From Alphaproteobacteria bacterium (GTDB taxonomy: Bacteria; Pseudomonadota; Alphaproteobacteria; Rhizobiales; Methyloligellaceae): DNA of 64,000 bases. A program made the translations under genes and the position numbers. The stretch is from assembly GCA_016869535.1 (NCBI GenBank), contig VGDX01000003.1, positions 98,164 through 162,163 of the forward strand. Reading direction: 5' to 3'. Below, piece after piece: positions 44,224-54,343 of the stretch (positions are counted from its first letter, which is position 1; each line of letters starts with the position of its first letter). The notes under the pieces were generated by a model, which was not told where the DNA came from, made no database searches, and saw only the letters and a list, made by a program, of their open reading frames with translations.

Positions 44224-46071
44224 ATGCCCCAGGACGCCACGCCGAATGATTCCACGCCCCATAATGCCGTTGCGGTAAACGGGCGCGCCTACCCTGTCAC
44301 CGACCACGCCTATGACGTGCTCGTGGTCGGCGCCGGCGGCTCGGGCTTGCGCGCCGTGGTCGGCTGCAGCGAGGCCGGTTTGCGGACCGCCTGCATCAGC
44401 AAAGTGTTTCCCACCCGCTCGCATACCGTGGCGGCGCAAGGCGGCATCGCCGCGGCGCTGGGCAATATGGGGCCCGACGACTGGCGCTGGCACATGTATG
44501 ACACCGTCAAGGGCTCCGACTGGCTCGGCGACCAGGACGCCATCGAATATCTCTGCCGCAACGCCCCGCAGGCCGTATACGAGCTCGAGCATTGGGGCGT
44601 GCCCTTCTCGCGCACCGACGAGGGCAAGATCCTGCAGCGCGCCTTCGGCGGCATGACCACCGATTTCGGCAAGGGCCAGGCGAAACGCACCTGCGCCGCC
44701 GCCGATCGCACCGGGCACGCCATGCTGCACACCATGTACGGCCAGGCGCTGCGCCACTCCGCCGAGTTCTTCATCGAGTATTTCGCCATCGATCTCATCA
44801 TGGACGACGAGGGCAGATGCCGCGGCGTGATCGCTCTCAACATGGAGGACGGCACGCTGCACCGCTTCCGCGCCCATCAGACCATTCTCGCCACCGGCGG
44901 TTATGGCCGCGCCTATTTCTCCTGCACCTCGGCGCATATCTGCACCGGCGACGGCAACGCCATGGTGCTGCGTGCAGGCCTGCCGCTTCAGGACATGGAG
45001 TTCGTGCAGTTTCACCCGACCGGCGTCTATGGCGCGGGCGTGCTCATCACCGAGGGCGCGCGCGGCGAAGGCGGTTTCCTGCGCAATTCCGAGGGCGAGA
45101 AATTCATGGAGCGCTATGCGCCGTCGGCCAAGGACCTCGCTTCGCGCGACGTGGTCTCACGTGCCATCACCATCGAGATTAGGGAGGGCCGCGGCCACGG
45201 TCCCGACAAGGACTACATGCATCTGCATCTCGACCATCTGCCGCATAATTTGATCCATGAGCGCCTGCCCGGCATCACCGACTTGGCGCGCATCTTCGGT
45301 GGGGTCGATGTTCGCAAGGAGCCGATCCCCGTCATCCCGACCTGCCACTACAATATGGGCGGTATCCCCACCAACATGCATGGCGAGGTGATCTCGCCGA
45401 AGGACGATGATCCCGATGCCGTCGTGCCGGGGCTGATGGCGCTCGGCGAGGCGGCCTGCGTCTCGGTGCATGGCGCGAACCGTCTCGGCTCGAACTCGCT
45501 GATCGATCTCGTGGTGTTCGGCCGCGCCGCCGCGTTGCGCTGCGCCGAGATCGTCAAAAAGGACAGCACCATTCCCGAATTGCCGAAAGGCGCGGGCGAG
45601 CAGGCGATCGAGCGGCTCGACAAGTTCCGTTACGCTTCAGGTTCGGCGCCCACCGCTGAGCTCAGGCTCCGCATGCAGAAGACCATGCAGCGCGACTGCG
45701 CCGTGTTCCGCACCAAGGAGGTGTTGCAGGAAGGCGTCAACGCCATCCGCGCCGTGTGGGACGATGCCGCCGATATAAGCGTCACCGACCGCTCGCTGAT
45801 CTGGAACACCGACCTGATCGAGACGCTCGAATTCGACAATCTGATTTCGCAATCCGCCGTCACCGTGGCGGGCGCCTTGGCGCGGGAGGAATCGCGCGGC
45901 GCGCATGCGCGTGAAGACTTCCCCAAGCGTGACGACAAGAAATGGATGAAGCACACGCTGTCTTATGCCGATTACGGCAAGCACACCGTGCGGCTCGACT
46001 ACCGGCCGGTACATTCCTTCACGCTCTCGAACGAGATCGCCTACATCCAGCCGAAGGAGCGGGTGTATTAG
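44224..46071 (+). CDS. sdhA: Succinate dehydrogenase flavoprotein subunit
   Basis: 615 codons. [10 protein letters not shown] is the FAD-binding dinucleotide fold. SHTVAAQGG carries the His that binds FAD covalently, with the active-site HPTG and RGEGG blocks further on. It oxidises succinate to fumarate. sdhB does not follow directly, as it normally does: two signalling genes intervene. A minus-strand response regulator overlaps the sdhA 3' end by 4 bp. Confidence 0.97.
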   Translation: MPQDATPNDSTPHNAVAVNGRAYPVTDHAYDVLVVGAGGSGLRAVVGCSEAGLRTACISKVFPTRSHTVAAQGGIAAALGNMGPDDWRWHMYDTVKGSDWLGDQDAIEYLCRNAPQAVYELEHWGVPFSRTDEGKILQRAFGGMTTDFGKGQAKRTCAAADRTGHAMLHTMYGQALRHSAEFFIEYFAIDLIMDDEGRCRGVIALNMEDGTLHRFRAHQTILATGGYGRAYFSCTSAHICTGDGNAMVLRAGLPLQDMEFVQFHPTGVYGAGVLITEGARGEGGFLRNSEGEKFMERYAPSAKDLASRDVVSRAITIEIREGRGHGPDKDYMHLHLDHLPHNLIHERLPGITDLARIFGGVDVRKEPIPVIPTCHYNMGGIPTNMHGEVISPKDDDPDAVVPGLMALGEAACVSVHGANRLGSNSLIDLVVFGRAAALRCAEIVKKDSTIPELPKGAGEQAIERLDKFRYASGSAPTAELRLRMQKTMQRDCAVFRTKEVLQEGVNAIRAVWDDAADISVTDRSLIWNTDLIETLEFDNLISQSAVTVAGALAREESRGAHAREDFPKRDDKKWMKHTLSYADYGKHTVRLDYRPVHSFTLSNEIAYIQPKERVY

Positions 46072-46421
46072 GCGGCCGGAGCGAGCAGCTTGCCGACGAC
46101 CACTCTTACGTCCTCAAACACGAACGGCTTGTTCAAGAGGATCGGGTCGTCGAAACCTTGACCTTCCTCGATGCCGCTGTCTCCGGTGGCAAATGCGACC
46201 GGGATGCCCTTCTGTTTCAAGGCATTGGCGAGAGGCAACGAACTCTCTCCCGCCAGATTGACGTCGAGAATCGCCGCATCGAGCGCGGCGCGGTCCGCAA
46301 GATTGAGCCCGTCTTGCAGCGAACGCGCCGGTCCCACGACCTCGCAGCCGAGTTCCTTCAGCCATCCTTCCACGAGCATGGAGATGAGCGGTTCGTCGTC
46401 GACGACGAGGATGCGGGGCAC
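46068..46421 (-). CDS. Single-domain response regulator (receiver only)
   Basis: 117 codons with a GTG start at 46419-46421, preceded by GAGG. It is only a receiver domain: acidic pair Asp8/Asp9, phosphoacceptor Asp53 in ILDVNLAG, Thr79 and Lys98 in LLNKPF. There is no output domain, so it probably acts by protein interaction or as a phosphate sink. It is divergent from the hybrid histidine kinase, about 100 bp away, and is its likely partner. Confidence 0.9.
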   Translation of the reverse strand: MPRILVVDDEPLISMLVEGWLKELGCEVVGPARSLQDGLNLADRAALDAAILDVNLAGESSLPLANALKQKGIPVAFATGDSGIEEGQGFDDPILLNKPFVFEDVRVVVGKLLAPAA

Positions 46422-46524
46422 TTTGGACGCCTCACAAACTGCTTGCCTGGGTGCAGGTTCAGGGCAAGTCTATCGGCATGGCGCTGATTGCGCCATCACT
46501 TGATTTTCCCAGGGGTCGCCTGAC

Positions 46525-48426
46525 TTGCCGACGCGCACCCGCCAAACAGAACGCCTGCTGAAAAACGCCAGGATCATCATACCGGTGGGTTTTCTGCTCG
46601 TGCTGGCCGCGGTCATAGCCGTCATACTCGGGCTGATCCGCTCGCGAGCAGCGGACGAAATGGTGGTGCACACTTTCGAGGTGCAGCAGGCGGCTCAGGC
46701 CGTGCTCATCAATGTGCGCGACGCGGAGACCAACAAACGCAGTTATCTCCTCACCGGCGATTCGGACTATCTCGAAAGCGCCGCTGCCGCGCTACAGACA
46801 ATTCCTGCCTTGCTTGTCAAGCTCCGCGATCTCGTCAGCGACAATCCGGGACGGCAGGAGGACGTAAGAGGGCTCAGCAAGCATATCGACGCCAAGCTTG
46901 CGGAATTGCGCGAGACTTTGGCGCTCGCCAAGGACGGTCAACGCGATGCCGCGCTTGCCATCCTCAATACAACGCAAAGCCGGCAACTGATCGGTGACAT
47001 ACGCGATAGCGTCGGCGTGATTCTCGACAAGGAGCGCGCTTTGCTGGCGGAGCGCCAGGCCTCGGCCAGGTGGGATCGTTATCTTCTCGCCATTCTGGTT
47101 TCCCTGGCGCTGTTCTTCGCCACTTTGCTCGCGGTCATTCTTGCCGGCTCTACCCTTCAGGCTGTGACTGGACTCGTCGCGCGAACCAAGGAGCTCGAAG
47201 CCGAGTCGAAGCTCAGACTGGAAGCGGAGGACACGCTTCGCCAGGCCCATAAGATGGAAGCGGTCGGTCAGCTTACCGGCGGCATCGCCCACGACTTCAA
47301 CAATTTGCTCACCATCATCATGGGCAATCTCGACACCATTCACCGGAAGATTGCCGCAGCCGCCAACCCGGGCGATGTGCAAACTCTGGTCGGCACGATC
47401 ACCAAGCCGCTCGATGCGGCCATGCAGGGCGCGCGCAACGCAGCGCAACTCACCCAGCGTCTGCTCGCCTTCGCCCGCCGGCAGCCGCTCGAGCCAAAGC
47501 GTGTCGACCTAAACCGCCTCATCACCGGCATGCTCGATCTGTTGCGGCGAACTCTCGACGAGGGCATCAGCATCGAAACCGTGTTCGCCGCGGGGCTTTG
47601 GCCGGTCGAGGCCGACCCGCATCAGCTCGAGAACGTCCTTCTGAATCTTGCGCTGAACGCCAAGGACGCCATGCCGGATGGCGGCTGCCTTACCATCGAG
47701 ACGGCCAACACTTACCTCGACGACGCCTATGTCCGCCGTTTCGGCGACATAGACGCCGGGCAATATGCCGTGCTCTGCGTCACCGACACCGGCCAGGGCA
47801 TATCGGAGGAAATTCTCGATCAGGTCTTCGAGCCTTTCTTTACCACCAAGTCGCAAGGCGAAGGCTCGGGGCTCGGGCTTGCCATGGTGCACGGGTTCGT
47901 CAAGCAGTCGGGCGGACATGTGCGCATCTATAGCGAGGCGGGCCAGGGCACCACGGTGAAGATTTATCTGCCGCGCGCGGCTGCGGCGGCCGAAGAACGC
48001 GCCGTTCCCGCCGGCAGATCCGAGAACGAATTCGTACCCTTGCCTCGTGCCAAGCCCAACGAGGTCGTCCTGCTGGTCGAGGACAATGAAGGCGTCCGCC
48101 GCTACGCCAAGGAGATTCTCGAGGAGATCAACTATTGGGTGATCGAGGCGTCAAGCGCCGAGGAGGCCTTGCGGGCGGTGGCGAAGAAACCCCGGATCGA
48201 CCTCCTGTTCACTGACGTGGTGCTACCGGGGGCTTCCGGCCGCGAGCTCGCTAACCGCATCAAGCAGATCTATCCGCATGTGCCGGTGCTCTACACCACC
48301 GGCTATACCCGCAACGCCATCGTCCATCAGGGGCGGCTCGACCCCCATATTCACCTCCTCACCAAGCCCTATACCCAGCAGGATCTGGCCCGCAAAGCCC
48401 GTGAATTGCTCGATGCCGTGACATGA
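46525..48426 (+). CDS. CHASE3-domain hybrid histidine kinase with receiver domain
   Basis: 633 codons, TTG start at 46525 with AGGGG nine bases upstream. The order is: transmembrane helix (17-40), a CHASE3 extracytoplasmic sensor (about 45-180) with NVRDAETNKRSYLLTGD, a second helix (about 188-210), HisKA with phosphoacceptor His256 in GGIAHDFNN, HATPase_c (NLALNAKDAMPDGG, DTGQGISEE, GSGLGLAMVHGF), and a C-terminal receiver with Asp564 in LLFTDVVLPG. The ligand is unknown. It sits between sdhA and sdhB, convergent with neither. Confidence 0.92.
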   Translation: MPTRTRQTERLLKNARIIIPVGFLLVLAAVIAVILGLIRSRAADEMVVHTFEVQQAAQAVLINVRDAETNKRSYLLTGDSDYLESAAAALQTIPALLVKLRDLVSDNPGRQEDVRGLSKHIDAKLAELRETLALAKDGQRDAALAILNTTQSRQLIGDIRDSVGVILDKERALLAERQASARWDRYLLAILVSLALFFATLLAVILAGSTLQAVTGLVARTKELEAESKLRLEAEDTLRQAHKMEAVGQLTGGIAHDFNNLLTIIMGNLDTIHRKIAAAANPGDVQTLVGTITKPLDAAMQGARNAAQLTQRLLAFARRQPLEPKRVDLNRLITGMLDLLRRTLDEGISIETVFAAGLWPVEADPHQLENVLLNLALNAKDAMPDGGCLTIETANTYLDDAYVRRFGDIDAGQYAVLCVTDTGQGISEEILDQVFEPFFTTKSQGEGSGLGLAMVHGFVKQSGGHVRIYSEAGQGTTVKIYLPRAAAAAEERAVPAGRSENEFVPLPRAKPNEVVLLVEDNEGVRRYAKEILEEINYWVIEASSAEEALRAVAKKPRIDLLFTDVVLPGASGRELANRIKQIYPHVPVLYTTGYTRNAIVHQGRLDPHIHLLTKPYTQQDLARKARELLDAVT

Positions 48427-48483
48427 AGCGCGCTTGCCCCTCTCGCCGCGCCCCGTTACCAATGGCTCCCTAGAGGTTGAGCC

Positions 48484-49272
48484 ATGGTCCAGTTCACGCT
48501 TCCCAAGAACTCAAAGGTGAAGAAGGGCAGAGCGTGGAATCCGCCGCCTGCCGGCGCTGAGAAGGGCCGCTGGCGCGAATACCGCATCTACCGCTTCGAT
48601 CCCGAGACGGGAGAGAACCCGCGCGTCGACACCTATTGGGTTGACATGAACGAATGCGGGCCAATGGTCCTCGACGCGCTCATCTGGATCAAGAACACCA
48701 TCGATCCGACGCTCACCTTCCGCAGGTCCTGCCGCGAAGGCGTGTGCGGCTCATGTTCCATGAACATCGCCGGCACCAATACGCTCGCCTGCACCATGCA
48801 TGCCGACGACGCCAAGGGCGCTATCCCCATCTATCCCCTGCCGCATATGAAGGTGATCAAGGACCTGGTGCCAGACATGACGAATTTCTTCGCCCAGCTC
48901 CGCTTCATCCAGCCATGGCTCAAGACCGATACGCCGACACCGCAAAAAGAGTGGCGGCAGAGTCACGATGAGCGCCAGAAGCTCGACGGACTCTACGAGT
49001 GCATTCTCTGCGCCTGCTGCTCGACGGCCTGTCCTTCTTATTGGTGGAACAGCGACCGCTATCTCGGTCCGGCCATTCTGCTGCAAGCCGATCGCTGGAT
49101 CGAGGACAGCCGCGACGAGCACACCGGTGAACGGCTCGACGATCTTGAGGATCCCTTCCGGCTCTATCGCTGCCACACCATCCTCAACTGCACCAAGGCC
49201 TGCCCCAAGGGCCTAAACCCGGCGGCGGCGATCGCCTCCATCAAGCGCAAGATGGTCGAACGCGCCGAATAG
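48484..49272 (+). CDS. sdhB: Succinate dehydrogenase iron-sulfur subunit
   Basis: 262 codons. The [2Fe-2S] cluster motif is [17 protein letters not shown] with a later AC, the [4Fe-4S] motif is [12 protein letters not shown], and the [3Fe-4S] motif is [14 protein letters not shown]. It is separated from sdhA by 2.4 kb holding a response regulator and a histidine kinase, so it probably has its own promoter. Confidence 0.97.
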   Translation: MVQFTLPKNSKVKKGRAWNPPPAGAEKGRWREYRIYRFDPETGENPRVDTYWVDMNECGPMVLDALIWIKNTIDPTLTFRRSCREGVCGSCSMNIAGTNTLACTMHADDAKGAIPIYPLPHMKVIKDLVPDMTNFFAQLRFIQPWLKTDTPTPQKEWRQSHDERQKLDGLYECILCACCSTACPSYWWNSDRYLGPAILLQADRWIEDSRDEHTGERLDDLEDPFRLYRCHTILNCTKACPKGLNPAAAIASIKRKMVERAE

Positions 49273-49282
49273 GAGGCCGTTT

Positions 49283-49696
49283 ATGATCGACCATCTCGGG
49301 ATTTCCGTCGCCGGCATCGCCCGTTCGACCGAATTTTACCTGAAGGCACTCGCCCCGCTCGGCTACGGTATCGTCATGGAGATATCGGCGGAGCAGACCG
49401 GGCATGGCGCGGCAATCGGCTTCGGCGTGCCCGGCGGCGACCCCGAGGACATTCAGAGCGGCAAGCCGTCCTTCTGGATCGGCGAGGCAAGCGCCGCGTC
49501 AGGGCCGATGCATGTCGCTTTCGTCGCGCCTTCGCGCGCCGCGGTCGATGCTTTCTATCAGGCAGCCCTTGCCGCCGGCGGCAAGGATAACGGGGCCCCC
49601 GGACTTCGCCCGCATTATCACCTCAATTATTACGCTGCCTTCGTCTTCGATCCCGACGGCAACAATGTCGAGGCTGTCTGCCACGCGCCGTCCTGA
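49283..49696 (+). CDS. VOC family (glyoxalase/bleomycin resistance-like) protein
   Basis: 137 codons. It begins IDHLGISVAGIARSTEFYLKALAPLGYG and ends with AFVFDPDGNNVEAVCH, the paired beta-alpha-beta-beta-beta modules and the terminal D-P-D-G-N-N-x-E motif of the VOC superfamily. His4 and the terminal Glu are likely metal ligands. The substrate is unknown. It lies 10 bp after sdhB and has GGAGG just before the ATG. Confidence 0.87.
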   Translation: MIDHLGISVAGIARSTEFYLKALAPLGYGIVMEISAEQTGHGAAIGFGVPGGDPEDIQSGKPSFWIGEASAASGPMHVAFVAPSRAAVDAFYQAALAAGGKDNGAPGLRPHYHLNYYAAFVFDPDGNNVEAVCHAPS

Positions 49697-49705
49697 GGCG
49701 GAAAT

Positions 49706-50197
49706 TTAGCGGCGGCAGCGCGGCAGCGAGAAGGTGCAGGTTGGCAATTCCGCTTTGCGCATCTCTTCCTGTTTTTCCGGGTCCTTCTCGGCTTGCCAGG
49801 CATAGGGGCTGCGCACCTCTCTATGGGCAAAGCTTACGCGCGTGAGCCGGTCATTTTCGAAGACGAGGCTTGCCGAGCAGGTCCAATCCTTGCTGTCGGA
49901 GCTCGAGCCACCGCCGAAGGGTTTTTTCTTGTCGGTTGATTTGGGTGCGGCGCCCGGCACCGGTCCCGCGCCGCTATAGCGATAGGTCAGCGTTTCGCTG
50001 CCCTCGCCGCTGCCGTAGCGCGAATGGGGCTGGCCGGCGCAGGAGACGATCTCGGCTTTGCTCATGCCGAGATAGGGCTTGGCCGGATCGCCATAGGCGA
50101 TGCTTTGCAACGTCGATTGCGGGCCCATGCCGCCGCAGGACATCAAAGCGAGCGGCAGGCAAACTTCTATGGCCAGGATGACGATCAGACGGCGCAT
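49706..50197 (-). CDS. Hypothetical lipoprotein
   Basis: 163 codons. The signal peptide ends in a lipobox LMSC (Cys about 21), so it is probably lipidated. The mature part starts with a SmpA/OmlA-like GMSKAEIVSCAGQPHSR segment, which resembles outer-membrane-assembly lipoproteins. It is Gly/Ser-rich in the middle and has several Cys (SCAG, WTCSAS, PTCTF, PRCRR). The resemblance to BamE-type proteins is weak. Confidence 0.7.
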   Translation of the reverse strand: MRRLIVILAIEVCLPLALMSCGGMGPQSTLQSIAYGDPAKPYLGMSKAEIVSCAGQPHSRYGSGEGSETLTYRYSGAGPVPGAAPKSTDKKKPFGGGSSSDSKDWTCSASLVFENDRLTRVSFAHREVRSPYAWQAEKDPEKQEEMRKAELPTCTFSLPRCRR

Positions 50198-50329
50198 CGC
50201 GTTTTACCGACCCCTATTATGCCTATTATGCCCGCCGAAAATGGCCGTGCGAGGGGAACACATAGATAGCCCAAACCGTTGCTCCTAAGACCATTATGCG
50301 AAGAAAAAGCCAATGAAAGGAGCATCTCC

Positions 50330-50626
50330 ATGAGACGCGCATTCCGTAACGGGGCTCTCGCATTCGCTCTCGCCGCCGGCGCGGCCCTCGTTTCCGCGCC
50401 TGCCTCAGCCGGTTCCATCCAAAGGGATGGATATTTCGGCGGAACTTGGGCACCGATCGGCCCGCAGGATAACCGGCATGTGCGGCGGTTCGAACGCAAA
50501 CACGGCTATTACCCCGGCCGTTACGCGTATTACGGGCCTTCGGGCTATTACGGACCCCGCTATTATTCAGGACGGCGAGGGTATTATGGAGCGCCCGGCA
50601 TCAGCTTCGGCATCGGCATCTACTAG
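50330..50626 (+). CDS. Small secreted Tyr/Gly-rich protein
   Basis: 98 codons from the ATG at 50330, with a GAAAGGAG ribosome binding site; a frame starting at 50279 lacks one. A signal peptide ends near ASAG. The mature part carries a run of Tyr-Gly-Pro units (RYAYYGPSGYYGPRYY) and a terminal FGIGIY. I do not recognise the family. It is similar in style to the small Tyr-rich protein at 28856 but shows no clear homology. Confidence 0.62.
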   Translation: MRRAFRNGALAFALAAGAALVSAPASAGSIQRDGYFGGTWAPIGPQDNRHVRRFERKHGYYPGRYAYYGPSGYYGPRYYSGRRGYYGAPGISFGIGIY

Positions 50627-50714
50627 CCTGCCGTAGTCCATCGTCCATCCTTTAGCCAGCCTCTCTATCTTACGCGGATTCGAGACGTTAGGATCGGACC
50701 ATGGAGCGCTTCAC

Positions 50715-51140
50715 ATGCTGATACGCATCGGTGCAGTTCTGCTCGCGGCAGCTATCGCCGCGGGCAGCCTGCACGCACGCGAAGATGCGCCCCCGCCGCC
50801 TTCCATCGTCGATACGCAAGAGCTGATCGCCACGGAGCTTGCCGGCGAGCCTGACAAGGAAGCCGTCACGCATGTTTACGCCTTTCCGGCCGGCGCGGTG
50901 CTGCCCTGGCACATCCATCCCGACGCCCATGAGGTCGTCTACATCCTCGACGGCGATTTCACCATGGAGGTGGCGGGCGAAGAGCCGAAAACATACAGCA
51001 CCGGCGAAAGCTTCTACCTCGCACCCAATCGCGTGCATCGCGGCATGAATAGAGGCAGCTTGCCGGCGAAGATTTTCGTGGTGCGGATCAAACCCAAAAC
51101 CCAGCCTTTGACCCAGGAAGTCGCGCCCCCGGCGGAGTAA
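50715..51140 (+). CDS. Secreted cupin-domain protein
   Basis: 141 codons. A signal peptide ends near LHARE. The cupin barrel is visible: GAVLPWHIHPDAHEVVYILDGDFTMEV with the metal-binding His-x-His and Glu, then GESFYLAPNRVHRGMN with the second-motif His. It is periplasmic, and the ligand or reaction cannot be read. The gene is a lone transcription unit upstream of mdh. Confidence 0.82.
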   Translation: MLIRIGAVLLAAAIAAGSLHAREDAPPPPSIVDTQELIATELAGEPDKEAVTHVYAFPAGAVLPWHIHPDAHEVVYILDGDFTMEVAGEEPKTYSTGESFYLAPNRVHRGMNRGSLPAKIFVVRIKPKTQPLTQEVAPPAE

Positions 51141-51235
51141 CCCCCTTCCCGCCTTGCGCAGTGAGAGGATTGCCTTTACCCACCCTTCGCGTGGATACTG
51201 GCGGCAGGAGCAGGCCGGATAGCCGGAAAATGTAG

Positions 51236-52213
<978 letters not shown>

Positions 52214-52225
52214 TCCCGGAACGAC

Positions 52226-53395
52226 ATGAATATTCATGAATATCAGGCCAAGGTGCTGCTGGCCGACTATGGCGCGCCGGTCGCCGAAGGCCGCGTCGCC
52301 GAGACGGTAGAGGAGGCCGTCGCCCATCACGATGCGCTCGGTGGCGGCACGTTGGTGGTCAAGGCCCAGATCCATGCCGGCGGCAGGGGCAAAGGCGGCG
52401 GCATCAAGCTGGTCAAGACGCTGCAGGAGCTGCACGCCGAAGCGAACCGCATGCTCGGCAAGGAGCTCATCACGCCGCAAACCGGACCGAAGGGACGGCT
52501 GGTGCGGCGCGTCTATGTGGTCAAGGACACGGAGATCGCGCGCGAGCTTTATCTCTCATTGCTGGTGGACCGCGTTTCCGGCCGCGTCGCCTTTGTCGCC
52601 TCGACCGAGGGCGGCGTCGATATCGAGGCGGTGGCGGCCAAGGAGCCGGAAAAAATCCTCACGCTGACCGTCGATCCCGTGACAGGCATCAGCGCCTTTC
52701 ATGGCCGGGAGATCGCCGCTGCGTTCAAGCTCGAAGGCGATCTCGCCAAGCAATGCGCCGCTTTGGTGCGCTCGCTCTACCAGATCTTTCTCGACAAGGA
52801 TGCGAGCCTCATCGAGATCAATCCGCTGGTGGTGACCAAGGAGAACAAGCTGCTGTGCCTCGATGCCAAGATGGCCTTCGACGACAACGCGCTGTTCCGC
52901 CACAAGGACATCGCCGCGCTGCGCGACATTCATGAAGAAGACCCGGCGGAGGTCGAAGCCTCGAAGCATGAACTTAGCTACGTCAAGCTCGACGGCTCGA
53001 TCGGCTGCATGGTGAACGGCGCAGGTCTCGCCATGGCCACCATGGACATCATCAAGCTTTATGGCGGCGAGCCGGCCAATTTCCTCGATGTCGGCGGCGG
53101 CGCCACCAAGGAGCGGGTGACCGAGGCCTTCAAGATCATCCTCTCCGATCCCCACGTAAAAGGCGTGCTGGTCAATATCTTCGGCGGCATCATGCGTTGC
53201 GACATCATCGCCGAGGGCATCATCGAAGCGGCGCGCGAGACCAAGATCGCCGTGCCGCTCGTGGTGCGGCTCGAAGGCACCAATGTCGAGCGCGGCAAGG
53301 AATTGTTGCGTCAATCCGGCCTCGCCATCATTCCCGCCGACGATCTCGACGATGCCGCCAAGAAAGCCGTCGCCGCCGTGAAGGCAGCCGCTTAA
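52226..53395 (+). CDS. sucC: Succinyl-CoA synthetase beta subunit
   Basis: 389 codons. It is an ATP-grasp protein: [18 protein letters not shown] at the N-terminus, [18 protein letters not shown] in the nucleotide-binding part, and [13 protein letters not shown] and [10 protein letters not shown] in the C-terminal domain. With SucD it makes ATP or GTP from succinyl-CoA. Its TAA stop shares a base with the sucD ATG (TAATG). Confidence 0.97.
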   Translation: MNIHEYQAKVLLADYGAPVAEGRVAETVEEAVAHHDALGGGTLVVKAQIHAGGRGKGGGIKLVKTLQELHAEANRMLGKELITPQTGPKGRLVRRVYVVKDTEIARELYLSLLVDRVSGRVAFVASTEGGVDIEAVAAKEPEKILTLTVDPVTGISAFHGREIAAAFKLEGDLAKQCAALVRSLYQIFLDKDASLIEINPLVVTKENKLLCLDAKMAFDDNALFRHKDIAALRDIHEEDPAEVEASKHELSYVKLDGSIGCMVNGAGLAMATMDIIKLYGGEPANFLDVGGGATKERVTEAFKIILSDPHVKGVLVNIFGGIMRCDIIAEGIIEAARETKIAVPLVVRLEGTNVERGKELLRQSGLAIIPADDLDDAAKKAVAAVKAAA

Positions 53396-54273
53396 TGTCG
53401 GTTCTCGTCGATAAGACTACACGCGTCATTTGCCAGGGCTTCACCGGCGCCCAGGGCACGTTTCATTCCGAGCAGGCCATCGCCTACGGCACGCGCATGG
53501 TTGGCGGCGTGACGCCCGGCAAAGGCGGCGCCACCCATCTCGGTCTGCCGGTTTTCGATACGGTGAGCGAGGCGGTCACGGCGACCGGCGCCGATGCGAG
53601 TGCCGTCTACGTGCCGCCGGCTTTCGCCGCGGACGCCATGCTCGAAGCCATCGACGCCGGCGTGCCGCTCGTGGTGTGCATCACCGAAGGCGTGCCGGTG
53701 CTCGATATGGTCAAGGTGAAACGGGCGCTTTGCGGCTCGACCACCCGCCTGATCGGCCCGAATTGTCCCGGCATCATCACCCCCGGCCAATGCAAGATCG
53801 GCATCATGCCCGGCCACATCCATAGGCCCGGCAAGGTCGGCATCGTGTCGCGTTCCGGCACCCTCACCTATGAAGCGGTGGCCCAGACGACCGCGGCCGG
53901 CATCGGTCAATCGACCTGCATCGGCATTGGCGGCGATCCCGTAAACGGCACGAGCTTCGTCGACGCGCTCGCTTTGTTCCTCGAAGACGACGAGACCGAA
54001 GCCATCATCATGATCGGCGAGATCGGCGGCAGCGCCGAGGAGGAAGCGGCCGAATTCCTTAAAGCCGCCGGCAATACCAAGCCGGTAGTGGGTTTCGTCG
54101 CCGGCTCGACCGCCCCGCCAGGGCGCCGCATGGGCCATGCCGGTGCCGTCATCTCGGGCGGCAAAGGGGACGCAAAGTCTAAAATTGAGGCAATGCGGGC
54201 GGCAGGAATTGTCGTGGCCAATTCGCCGGCAACCCTTGGAACAACCCTTGCACGCATATTACATGAAGGGTGA
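53395..54273 (+). CDS. sucD: Succinyl-CoA synthetase alpha subunit
   Basis: 292 codons from the ATG at 53395; a longer in-frame reading into sucC is not used. The CoA-binding fold begins [17 protein letters not shown], and the phosphohistidine is in [21 protein letters not shown]. It is translationally coupled to sucC. The 3' end overlaps an intrinsic terminator that stands between it and sucA. Confidence 0.97.
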   Translation: MSVLVDKTTRVICQGFTGAQGTFHSEQAIAYGTRMVGGVTPGKGGATHLGLPVFDTVSEAVTATGADASAVYVPPAFAADAMLEAIDAGVPLVVCITEGVPVLDMVKVKRALCGSTTRLIGPNCPGIITPGQCKIGIMPGHIHRPGKVGIVSRSGTLTYEAVAQTTAAGIGQSTCIGIGGDPVNGTSFVDALALFLEDDETEAIIMIGEIGGSAEEEAAEFLKAAGNTKPVVGFVAGSTAPPGRRMGHAGAVISGGKGDAKSKIEAMRAAGIVVANSPATLGTTLARILHEG

Positions 54274-54300
54274 GGCGAGCGCCCAATGCTCGCCTTTTTT
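54273..54300 (+). terminator. Rho-independent terminator between sucD and sucA
   Basis: AGGCGAGC (54273-54280) pairs perfectly with GCTCGCCT (54288-54295) around a seven-base loop, followed by TTTTT. It starts at the last base of sucD, about 45 bp before sucA. It should end or attenuate the mdh-sucCD transcript. Confidence 0.88.
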
Positions 54301-54343
54301 GCCCGGCACGCCGGTGGCCGTAAACGGCCGGCAGGGTTGACCG

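Noticed and set aside
43450..45015. 521-codon minus-strand ORF opposite sdhCDA
   Set aside because: Fully antisense to three clear sdh genes and His/Arg/Gly-rich without motifs.
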